This document shows, piece by piece, positions 16,303 through 23,359 of a stretch of DNA of 64,000 nt (the first letter of the stretch is position 1; every line of letters starts with the position of its first letter). The stretch spans positions 1-64,000 of the forward strand of contig DATFYX010000002.1 of NCBI GenBank assembly GCA_035314825.1. Reading direction: 5' to 3'. The DNA comes from Candidatus Eremiobacteraceae bacterium (GTDB taxonomy: Bacteria; Vulcanimicrobiota; Vulcanimicrobiia; Eremiobacterales; Eremiobacteraceae). Under the pieces are notes generated by a model that was not told where the DNA came from, did not search any database, and was given only the letters and a program-made list of their open reading frames with translations. A program made the position numbers and the translations under genes.

Positions 16303-17106
16303 ATGCCCGACTTCACCGGCCAGACCATCATCATCACCGGCGGCGGCACCGGCTTGGGCCGCGCGATGGCGCAGCACCTCGCGGCGCTGGGCGGACGCAT
16401 CATCGTGGCAGGGCGTCGCCCCGAACCGCTTGCGGAGACGGTCGCAGCGATCGCGGCGGCCGGCGGCGCGGCCGAAGCGATACCCACGGACGTGCGCGTG
16501 CCGGAGCAGGTGCAGGCGCTGGTGGACGGCGTCGTGGCTCGGCACGGCCGCGTCGACGGCCTCATCAACAACGCTGCCGGCAACTTCATCGTGCGCGCCG
16601 AAGATCTCTCGCCCAACGGCTGGAACGCGGTGATCAACATCGTACTGAACGGCACGTTTTATTGCTCGCGCGCGGCGGGCAAAGCGATGATCGCGAGCGG
16701 CAAAGGCGGCGCGATCCTCAACATCGTCGCCACCTATGCGTGGACCGGCGGACCGGGGACCATACACTCCGCCGCCGCCAAAGCCGGCGTCGTGTCGCTG
16801 ACCCAGACGCTCGCCGTCGAGTGGGGCCGGTACGGCATCCGTACCAACGCGCTGTGCCCGGGCGTGGTCAATACCCCGGGTTCGGCGGAGAAGCTCTTCC
16901 CAACAGAAGCGATCCGCGCGCGCATCGCCGCTCGCGTGCCGTTGGGCCGGCTCGAGACGCCGGACGAAGTCGCGCGCGCCGCCGCTTTCTTGCTCTCGGA
17001 CGATGCGTCGTATGTGAACGGCGCGGTGCTCGTCGCCGACGGCGGCATGTGGCTCGAGTCCGGTCTGCTCGCGGCGGCGAGCGAAGTGCCCCGATCCACG
17101 CAGTGA
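16303..17106 (+). CDS. SDR-family 2,4-dienoyl-CoA reductase-like enzyme
   Basis: 267 residues. The dinucleotide-binding motif TGGGTGLG is near residue 12 and LINNAAGNF near 88. The usual catalytic YxxxK is replaced by SAAAK in the segment HSAAAKAGVVSLTQTLAVEW. Replacement of that Tyr by Ser is the hallmark of 2,4-dienoyl-CoA reductases (DECR), which reduce polyunsaturated acyl-CoA during beta-oxidation with NADPH. ATG 16303 is chosen (GGCGGG upstream); ATG 16270 in the same frame is possible. No other beta-oxidation gene is adjacent. Confidence 0.85.
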   Translation: MPDFTGQTIIITGGGTGLGRAMAQHLAALGGRIIVAGRRPEPLAETVAAIAAAGGAAEAIPTDVRVPEQVQALVDGVVARHGRVDGLINNAAGNFIVRAEDLSPNGWNAVINIVLNGTFYCSRAAGKAMIASGKGGAILNIVATYAWTGGPGTIHSAAAKAGVVSLTQTLAVEWGRYGIRTNALCPGVVNTPGSAEKLFPTEAIRARIAARVPLGRLETPDEVARAAAFLLSDDASYVNGAVLVADGGMWLESGLLAAASEVPRSTQ

Positions 17107-17112
17107 CGAGGA

Positions 17113-17137
17113 CTTATTGAGATTGATTATCAATAAG
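17113..17137. promoter_or_regulatory. Fur-box-like palindrome upstream of the first TonB cassette
   Basis: A 25-base near-palindrome: arms CTTATTGAGATT and ATTATCAATAAG flank a central G at 17125, with 10 of 12 positions pairing. Its core fits the classical 7-1-7 Fur box (TGATAAT-n-ATTATCA), and the right half (17126-17132) is an exact match. It agrees at 20 of 25 bases with the site at 32364-32388. It lies upstream of the -10 box at 17170. Confidence 0.75.
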
Positions 17138-17169
17138 ACCGGACTGAAATGACGAGCCGGCCGTGACGA

Positions 17170-17175
17170 TATAAT
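17170..17175 (+). promoter_or_regulatory. Consensus -10 box (TATAAT) of the first TonB cassette
   Basis: A perfect TATAAT overlaps the ATG at 17174, so that ATG cannot be used if this promoter is real. Translation must then start at ATG 17180 (nearly leaderless) or ATG 17219. No good -35 box is present, which suggests activator or sigma-factor dependence. Confidence 0.55.
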
Positions 17176-17179
17176 GGGT

Positions 17180-17797
17180 ATGCGCGCACGCCCGGGCGAC
17201 AACACGACGCGAAGCCTCATGCCCGTCTACCTCTGTCTGGTTGGTCTGGGCAGCATCGTCGCGCACATCGCCTCTGAGTTCTTCGCGATGGGCCCGGATG
17301 CCGACAGCATCGCGCTGTCGCCCAAACATTTGTATCTCGGCATCGCCGCGCTCGTCTGCGCTATCGTCGCGGTGCAGCAAGCCGTCGCATTGTGGCGCAG
17401 CTCCAGCAGCGGACGCGATCTCAAACGCCAGCTGCACGTCGGCCTCGAATCGCTGCCCTTCCGCGGCCGCGGCGCGTTTTACGCTTTCACCGCGGCGCTC
17501 CAGTTCGGCATCGGCCTGACGACCCAGATCGGCGAGGGCTGCCCGTTCTGCGGCCACGACATCGGCGCGGGCATCGCGGGAACCATTCTCACCGTTTTCC
17601 TCATGGCGCTCGCGGGGCGCGCCATCGGCCGGCGCCTGCCGACGATCGCAGCCGCGATCGCCGCCTTCTTCGTGCAGCCAAGTTCGCGTCCGCAGGCCTT
17701 GATCGCGACCCGCAACGTCGCCGTCCTCGGCTTGCCACGCTTCATCTGGTTCAGCCAGCTCTATAACCGCCCGCCTCCGTCCCTCTCGATAGCCTGA
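17180..17797 (+). CDS. Multi-pass membrane protein paired with a TonB receptor (copy 1)
   Basis: 205 residues if started at ATG 17180; ATG 17219 would give 192 and begins right at the first helix (PVYLCLVGLGSIVAHIASEF). About four membrane helices are visible, near 18-40, 50-75, 95-118 and 125-150. A conserved-looking His sits in VAHIASEF, and a cysteine/histidine cluster (GEGCPFCGHDIG) lies between helices 3 and 4. It resembles the protein at 22630-23301, which also directly precedes a TonB receptor. A role in metal handling at the inner membrane is inferred from the Cys/His pattern, the Fur-like site upstream and the SCO1 gene downstream. Confidence 0.72.
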   Translation: MRARPGDNTTRSLMPVYLCLVGLGSIVAHIASEFFAMGPDADSIALSPKHLYLGIAALVCAIVAVQQAVALWRSSSSGRDLKRQLHVGLESLPFRGRGAFYAFTAALQFGIGLTTQIGEGCPFCGHDIGAGIAGTILTVFLMALAGRAIGRRLPTIAAAIAAFFVQPSSRPQALIATRNVAVLGLPRFIWFSQLYNRPPPSLSIA

Positions 17798-17821
17798 CGG
17801 TCGAATAACCCAAGGACCGTC
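17796..17821. repeat. Intercistronic inverted repeat
   Basis: GACGGTC (17796-17802) and GACCGTC (17815-17821) form a 7-bp stem with a 12-base loop, starting within the stop region of the membrane-protein gene and ending 59 bases before the TonB receptor. No T-run follows; it may be an mRNA processing or stability element. Confidence 0.4.
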
Positions 17822-17880
17822 GTATCGTCGGATCGGCCGCGACAACCGCCGCGCCGTTCTATCGCGTTCGAGAGGAAATC

Positions 17881-20265
17881 ATGATGTCTATTCGCTTCTG
17901 CCGCGCGCTGTGCGCGGCGCTGACGCTGGCCGCCGTTGTCGCGGCGCCGGTCACGAGTCGTGCCGCGAGCGCCTATCTCGCAGGAAGAGTTATTGCGGAT
18001 GGCAAGCCGGTCGCAGGCGCCGCCGTCACGGCGACGGGCAATAACGTCGTACAAAAGACGAAAACCGATTCGCAAGGCTCATTCGGGTTCAGCACCCTGT
18101 CGCCCGGTACATACACGCTGAGTGCGACGGCTAGCGGTCGAAGCGGCAAGGTGACCGTCGACCTGCCGGCCAGCGGCGCGACCGTTACGCTCGAGTTGCG
18201 TGTGAAAACACTTGCGGTGGTCAACGCGAGCGCGCTGCGCACGGCGCCGGTTCGCGCGTCCGGAACGGACCTGACGATCAACTCGACCATCTTGAGCCGT
18301 ACCCCATCGGCAGGAAGCTTGCCGGAGATGCTCATCCAACTGCCGGGTGCGGCACGCGGCGCCAACGGCGTCGTGCACATCAACGGCGATCACGGCGACA
18401 TCAACTACGTGGTCGACGGCGTCTCGGTGCCGCAAGCGCTCAATCGCGTCATGGGCACTGAGTTCAACCCCGGCGACATCGCCTTCGTCGACGTGCTCGA
18501 GGGCGCGTATCCGGCGCAATATGGCGAGCGCTTCGCCTCCGTGCTCAACATCAGCACGCGCAACGCGCTCAGCATGCAGGCACCCGGCGCCTGGCTGAGC
18601 ATGCAAGGCGGATCCTTCGCCTCGTACGACGCGACGCTCGGCTACCACGATCGCGTCGGACGGGGATCGCTCGTGCTGGCGGTCGAGAACGGCAGCACGG
18701 ACCGCGGACTCGATCCTCCTAACCCGGTGTCGGTCAACAACCAAGCCAGCAACGCCAATCAGTTCTTGCGCTACACGTTGCCGTATGGGAAGGGCGGCGC
18801 CAACTTCGTGAATCTGACGGTGACGCACGCATACCGCACGTTCCAGATCCCGCTCGATATCAATGGCGGCCAGCCCGCGAGTACCGATGACGTCGAGACG
18901 CAGGACGATACGTTCGCCGCGCTCCAGTTTCGCCACGCGATCGGCGACCGCGGCGAGCTCTCGTTCGGCGGCGGATACAAACGCTCGCAGATCCGGGATT
19001 TCGGAGACCCCGTCGACGACTGGATCTACGGCGTGAACGTCAATATCGCCAACGGCGGGGCGCCGACGGACTGCTTCAACGCGTTCTCCATTCCCGCATA
19101 CACGACGACCACGTGCGGCTATTCGTTATACGACAACCGCACGGCGTACGATTACATCGCCAACATCGACTACGCGCTGAGCAGCCGGGTGCACACCGTG
19201 CGTTGGGGAGCGTCATATGACATCGCGGATGTCCCCAAGTATTACGACATCATCCTGCAGCCGGCGAACTACTTGTCGCCGCTGCTCGCGCCCGCCACGC
19301 CGCTGGCACCGTATCCCGTCATCGACAACGCGCCAAACGTCGGCCACACGGAGACGGCGTTTCTCCAGGACAGCTGGCAGATGGGGCCGCGGTACGAGCT
19401 TGACTACGGGCTGCGCTGGACCGCGTTCCAGGTCTTCTCGACGCAATTCGATCAGGGCTTCACGCAGTTCAGCCCTCGGATCAAGTTCACGCGGCTGTTC
19501 TCGGCGCGGGCCAGCGCCTACGTCTACTACGGAAGGTTCTTCACGCCGTTCTCGTTCGAGAACGTGTCGCCGTATGCGGCGTTCCTGCTCAACCTGCCGT
19601 TGCAGCCCACCCCGGCGCAGTTCGACCTTAAGCCGCAGCGCGACTCGGTCTATGAGATCGGCGGGCACCTGCCGCTCGGCGCCGGCGACCTGGGACTGCG
19701 CATCATGCAGAAGAACGCGACCGATCTGATCGACGACACGCAAGTGGGCGTCACGCTGCTGCATCAGGACATCAACTACCAACTCGGCCGCATCGCGACG
19801 CAATCCGCGTATTACCAGCAGCGGCTCGTGCGCAACGGCGAGTGGTACGTCAGCTTCAACCATACGTACTCGGTCAACAAGGGCTGCGAGACACAGCTCT
19901 TAGCCCCGTGCTTCGGCTCGCCGACGGACTGGACGCCGGCGGACCACGAGCAGCGCTGGGGCGCGACGGCCGGCGTGGTCTTCAACGACACGCGCGGCGG
20001 GTGGTTCTCGATGGACGAGGAATACGGCAGCGGCCTCTCTTCGTCGGCCTGTCCGCCCGACACGCCCGGTTTTTGCAAGTACACGCCGCACACGGTGTTC
20101 TCGTTGCAAAAGGGGTTTGGCCTTGGTCACAATGCAGCGCTGTGGGCCGGGATCGACAACTTGCTCAACAACCAGTACTGGATCACGCTTGACAATGCGC
20201 AGGGCAACCACTACGCTGCTGGACGCACGTTCGTCATGGGCGTGCGTATCGGCGCCGGCCAATGA
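17881..20265 (+). CDS. TonB-dependent outer-membrane receptor with N-terminal carboxypeptidase-regulatory-like domain (copy 1)
   Basis: 794 residues. A signal peptide ends near residue 29. A carboxypeptidase-D regulatory-like beta-sandwich follows (about 31-110: AGRVIADGKPVAGAAVTATG, then GSFGFSTLSPGTYTL). The plug domain is at about 120-230 (INYVVDGVSVPQALNR, then ADVLEGAYPAQYGERFASVLN-type strands) and the rest is beta-barrel. GAGAGGAAATC before ATG 17881 is a good ribosome-binding site. The last residues are not aromatic, which is unusual for a barrel protein. The ligand is unknown; overlap with the SCO1 gene and the Fur-like site upstream suggest a metal or metallophore, possibly copper. 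Confidence 0.88.
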   Translation: MMSIRFCRALCAALTLAAVVAAPVTSRAASAYLAGRVIADGKPVAGAAVTATGNNVVQKTKTDSQGSFGFSTLSPGTYTLSATASGRSGKVTVDLPASGATVTLELRVKTLAVVNASALRTAPVRASGTDLTINSTILSRTPSAGSLPEMLIQLPGAARGANGVVHINGDHGDINYVVDGVSVPQALNRVMGTEFNPGDIAFVDVLEGAYPAQYGERFASVLNISTRNALSMQAPGAWLSMQGGSFASYDATLGYHDRVGRGSLVLAVENGSTDRGLDPPNPVSVNNQASNANQFLRYTLPYGKGGANFVNLTVTHAYRTFQIPLDINGGQPASTDDVETQDDTFAALQFRHAIGDRGELSFGGGYKRSQIRDFGDPVDDWIYGVNVNIANGGAPTDCFNAFSIPAYTTTTCGYSLYDNRTAYDYIANIDYALSSRVHTVRWGASYDIADVPKYYDIILQPANYLSPLLAPATPLAPYPVIDNAPNVGHTETAFLQDSWQMGPRYELDYGLRWTAFQVFSTQFDQGFTQFSPRIKFTRLFSARASAYVYYGRFFTPFSFENVSPYAAFLLNLPLQPTPAQFDLKPQRDSVYEIGGHLPLGAGDLGLRIMQKNATDLIDDTQVGVTLLHQDINYQLGRIATQSAYYQQRLVRNGEWYVSFNHTYSVNKGCETQLLAPCFGSPTDWTPADHEQRWGATAGVVFNDTRGGWFSMDEEYGSGLSSSACPPDTPGFCKYTPHTVFSLQKGFGLGHNAALWAGIDNLLNNQYWITLDNAQGNHYAAGRTFVMGVRIGAGQ

Positions 20266-20918
20266 GCTTGGCGGCCTGGAAGTCGTTTGACGCGGCGGAA
20301 AAGCGCATCGTCCTGGGGGGCGCGGCGGTCTTGCTCGTCGGGATGGCATTGTGCGCCTATGCGCTGATACCTCAGCTTCGCGCGTGCGGCAATGCCTTGA
20401 ACGTCTGGCTCAGGGGCGGCACCGTGCAAGCGTCGATGGGGATCGCGGACCCACCACTGAAAGACACCGACAATCACGATTATGTCATCACCAAGCAGCC
20501 CGACGTGACGCAAGTCGTGTACTTCGGCTACACGCACTGTCCGGATGAATGCCCGACAGCCCTCAGCAAGATGGCACGGGCATATGACGAGCTTGGCCAG
20601 CCTCGCAGGCTGCGGCTGGTTTTCGTCAGCTTCGATCCGCAACGCGATACCCCACGAGTGCTCGGCGCGTATGTGCGGCGCTTCAAAGCGCCCATGGTCG
20701 GACTCGGCGGATCGACCGCTGCGGTGCGCGCCGCCATGAAGCGTTTCGGTGCCGACGCCGTGCGCATACCGCCGGAGCAGCCCGGCGCCAGCTATTCCTT
20801 CGCCCACACCAGCTCAGTGATCGTCGTGGGGCCCGACAACTCATCCGAAGCGATGTATCCGATCGAGGACATGGACGTCCACGACTTGGTGAAGACATTG
20901 CACCGCTATCTATGGTAG
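20262..20918 (+). CDS. SCO1/SenC-family copper chaperone
   Basis: 218 residues. One membrane anchor (about 16-36) is followed by a thioredoxin-like domain with the copper ligands of SCO proteins: Cys93 and Cys97 in THCPDECPTA, and His182 in SFAHTSSVIVVG. SCO1 proteins deliver copper to, or reduce, the CuA site of cytochrome c oxidase. ATG 20262 overlaps the TonB receptor stop (ATGA), so the receptor and the chaperone are co-translated. No oxidase genes are in the window. Confidence 0.92.
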   Translation: MSLAAWKSFDAAEKRIVLGGAAVLLVGMALCAYALIPQLRACGNALNVWLRGGTVQASMGIADPPLKDTDNHDYVITKQPDVTQVVYFGYTHCPDECPTALSKMARAYDELGQPRRLRLVFVSFDPQRDTPRVLGAYVRRFKAPMVGLGGSTAAVRAAMKRFGADAVRIPPEQPGASYSFAHTSSVIVVGPDNSSEAMYPIEDMDVHDLVKTLHRYLW

Positions 20919-20986
20919 GCGTGAGGAGTCGGAAGGGCGGTGGCGAAGCATGCGCCCCACCTGCCTCTCTCTTCTGAGGAGGACTC

Positions 20987-21445
20987 ATGCAAAGGGGCAA
21001 GTTTCTCGTTTGTGCACTCGCCGTCGCGGCGGCGGTCAACGGCCTAGCGACGAGCGCGACCATCGCGTGGTCGGCGGACACCCCGGTCATCGTCCAGCCG
21101 GACAACGTAAAGTGGGAACCGGTCAAGGGAATGACCGGTCTTGAGTCCGCGACGTTGTGGGGTGATCCCGACAAGGCCGGTGGCCAATATGCAATACGGT
21201 ACAAATTGCCTGACGGCTTCAAGTTCCCGCCGCACACGCACCCGCAAAGCGAACAGGTCACCGTCTTAAGCGGCACGTTCATGGTGGGCGTCGGCGACAA
21301 GGTAGACGCTGCGAAGATGCTCACCTTGCCGGCGGGATCCTACGTCGAAGTACCCGCCAACCTGCCGCACTACGCGCAAGCGAAAGGCGAGACGATTCTC
21401 GAGGTCCACGGCATCGGGCCCGACACCATCAACATGCTCAAGTAA
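20987..21445 (+). CDS. Exported cupin-domain protein
   Basis: 152 residues with a signal peptide (about 1-30, ending TIAWSADT). A single cupin domain follows, with the metal-binding motif HTHPQSEQVTVLSG near residues 84-97 and a second histidine motif (VPANLPHYAQAKG) near 125. This is the arrangement of small periplasmic cupins with unknown substrates. GAGGAGGA just before ATG 20987 is a strong ribosome-binding site. It lies 68 bases downstream of the SCO1 gene and may share its transcript. Confidence 0.85.
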   Translation: MQRGKFLVCALAVAAAVNGLATSATIAWSADTPVIVQPDNVKWEPVKGMTGLESATLWGDPDKAGGQYAIRYKLPDGFKFPPHTHPQSEQVTVLSGTFMVGVGDKVDAAKMLTLPAGSYVEVPANLPHYAQAKGETILEVHGIGPDTINMLK

Positions 21446-21479
21446 CGAGACCACTCAGGAATGACCGCGAAACCGCAGC

Positions 21480-21914
21480 TCAACCGGGCCGCGGTTTCTC
21501 ATTCCACGACCACCACACGAGATACCCGGCGGGGATGAGGGCGGCGCCGTCGCGGACCACCGTCCACCAAGTGACCGGATCGGTCTCGCGCGGTCCGAAG
21601 CAGCCGCACGGCGTCGGGATGCCGCGCATGACGACCGACGCGAGCGCCGCGATGAAGACGAGCAGCAGTGCGACCGAGACGACTGAGACGATACGCAGCT
21701 GCCAGCCCAGCAGCAGGTACAGGCCCAGCACGATTTCAAACAGCGGGAGAGCGATCGCCGAGAAGCCGACGAACCACGGCGGCAGGTCGAGCCGGAAGGC
21801 GACGATCGTCGAGCCGAGATCGGGTGCGTGGCCGACCTTGAGCACGCCGGCAGCGAGGAAGACCAGGCCGACGATGATGCGCGCGACGAGAGGTACGATT
21901 TGAAGACGGGGCAA
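21480..21914 (-). CDS. MauE/DoxX-like membrane protein
   Basis: 144 residues with four hydrophobic helices. The motifs GVLKVGHAPD near residue 22 and TPCGCFGPRETD near 103 are typical of the MauE/DoxX group, whose members support periplasmic thiol-disulfide chemistry together with thioredoxin-like partners. The only in-frame start is TTG 21914, preceded by GAAGG. It is divergent from the TlpA-like gene at 21948, which supports a shared redox role. Confidence 0.8.
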   Translation of the reverse strand: MPRLQIVPLVARIIVGLVFLAAGVLKVGHAPDLGSTIVAFRLDLPPWFVGFSAIALPLFEIVLGLYLLLGWQLRIVSVVSVALLLVFIAALASVVMRGIPTPCGCFGPRETDPVTWWTVVRDGAALIPAGYLVWWSWNEKPRPG

Positions 21915-21947
21915 TCGACACGACCTTCAGACACGGCACCAAGCGGT

Positions 21948-22541
21948 ATGCCGCTGCGGACCATTTTGCCGATAGTTCTCGGCGTCCTCGTCGTCGGCGC
22001 GATCATCATCTACGCGTGGACGCAGATGCACAAGCTGCCCAGCGCGGCGGTCGCGCCCAACGCGATCCCATCGGTGCCTCCGCCGCACAAGGAAGGCAGC
22101 CTGGCGCCGGCATTTTCTTTGCAGACGCCGCTCGGTCCGATAAGCAACGACACATTCGCCGGCAAGCCGTACATGCTCGAGCTGTTCGCGACGTGGTGTC
22201 CGCATTGCCAACGCATGACGGCCGTGTTGCGCTCGCTGCGCGCCAAGCTGCCCGAGTCGCGTTTCGGCATGGTATCTGTCACCGGCTCGCCCTATGGTGC
22301 AGGTTCGACCGAAGGCAGCCCGGTCGCCGAGAGTCAGGCAGATGTGGATCAGTTCGACAAGTATTTCAACATCACGTGGCCGTCGGCGTTCGATCCCGAT
22401 CTCAAGGTCGCGCAGACGTGGGGGCTCGATGGTTTTCCCACGATCTACATCGTGAACGCCAAGGGCACGATCGTCTTCGCCGGCAGCGGGGAGATGCCGG
22501 AGTCGCGCTTGCTGGAGGCCGCTCGCAAGGCCGGCGCGTGA
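21948..22541 (+). CDS. Membrane-anchored TlpA/ResA-like thioredoxin
   Basis: 197 residues. An N-terminal membrane anchor (about 5-25) precedes a thioredoxin fold with the active site WCPHC in LFATWCPHCQRM and the cis-Pro segment GLDGFPTIYIVN. Such proteins reduce disulfides outside the membrane, for example in cytochrome c or CuA maturation. The start is uncertain: ATG 21948 has a weak site, while TTG 21900 has GAGAGG five bases upstream and would add 16 residues, overlapping the start of the MauE-like gene on the other strand. Confidence 0.88.
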   Translation: MPLRTILPIVLGVLVVGAIIIYAWTQMHKLPSAAVAPNAIPSVPPPHKEGSLAPAFSLQTPLGPISNDTFAGKPYMLELFATWCPHCQRMTAVLRSLRAKLPESRFGMVSVTGSPYGAGSTEGSPVAESQADVDQFDKYFNITWPSAFDPDLKVAQTWGLDGFPTIYIVNAKGTIVFAGSGEMPESRLLEAARKAGA

Positions 22542-22618
22542 GGGCGGCCACAGGCTTTCTGAGAATCGGCTGAAGCCGCTTCGCGGGGTCGGCGGAGGTA
22601 GCACCTCGCGCTTAGCCG

Positions 22619-22624
22619 TATAAT
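22619..22624 (+). promoter_or_regulatory. Consensus -10 box immediately before a start codon
   Basis: TATAAT at 22619-22624 is followed by only five bases (ATCAA) and then the ATG at 22630. Transcription from it would begin at or next to the start codon, giving a leaderless mRNA. No clear -35 is seen. Confidence 0.55.
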
Positions 22625-22629
22625 ATCAA

Positions 22630-23301
22630 ATGGCTCGCCGGGACGTCTGCTGGCTGCTCATCGGGGCGATCGCGCTGATCGCGTCGCTGTTGGGCCACGC
22701 GCTGCAACTGCACATCGAGTCCGCGCACCTGTTCGGCACGGTGCGCGCGCTGTACAGCCACTCGCTGCAGACGCCGTTCGCGTACATCGCCTTCGGCCTC
22801 TTGCTCGTGTCGGCGCTGTTCATCGCGCGCGGAATCATCGAAAGCGTCCGCGACGAGTTCGACGGCGCCGATTGGCTGCTGCCCGCGCTCGATGCCGTGC
22901 GCTCGATATCGCCGGGCCGGCTGGTCGCCATCGTCGTCGGATTGCAGCTCACATCGCTCACGGTCGGTGAGTTGTCCGAACAGGCGCTCTCGTCGTACGA
23001 TGGTTTCGGCCTCGGCGCGATCTTCGGCCCCGGTCACTTGAGCGCTCCGTTCGTCCACATCGCGGTCGGTGCCGTTCTGGCGCTGGCGCTGCGCGCGTTC
23101 GCGCGCGCGGCCTGCGAGCGCGTCGCAGACATCGCGAGCTTCGTCCTCGTCGTGATCGGCCGGCTCGCTCAGCCGGCACCCGTGAACTGTGCTCCGGCGC
23201 TGCGCATCCTGTCGCTGCGCGCGCAGACCACCTCCCCACCGCTGCTGGCGCGCCACATCGCCAGCCGTCCTCCTCCGGTTCGCGCTGCCCTTGTAGCATA
23301 G
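22630..23301 (+). CDS. Multi-pass membrane protein paired with a TonB receptor (copy 2)
   Basis: 223 residues with about four membrane helices, near 8-28, 50-72, 95-120 and 138-160. Histidines are placed as if to bind metal (SLLGHALQLHIESAHLFG in helix 1, LYSHSL, FGPGHLSAPFVHIAVG). It aligns by eye along most of its length with the protein at 17180-17797, for example VGLQLTSLTVGELSEQ with AALQFGIGLTTQIGEG, and it too directly precedes a TonB receptor. I recognise no named family. A TATAAT box five bases before ATG 22630 suggests a leaderless transcript. Confidence 0.72.
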   Translation: MARRDVCWLLIGAIALIASLLGHALQLHIESAHLFGTVRALYSHSLQTPFAYIAFGLLLVSALFIARGIIESVRDEFDGADWLLPALDAVRSISPGRLVAIVVGLQLTSLTVGELSEQALSSYDGFGLGAIFGPGHLSAPFVHIAVGAVLALALRAFARAACERVADIASFVLVVIGRLAQPAPVNCAPALRILSLRAQTTSPPLLARHIASRPPPVRAALVA

Positions 23302-23359
23302 GCGGCCAAAACCGGCTTCCCGCCCTTTGGCCGCCACCTTACTCGGTGGAGGCCTTTCC

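Noticed and set aside
22559-22566. Half Fur-like site upstream of the second TonB cassette
   Set aside because: Only one half-site (TGAGAAT) is present; the other arm does not match, so it is not called an operator.
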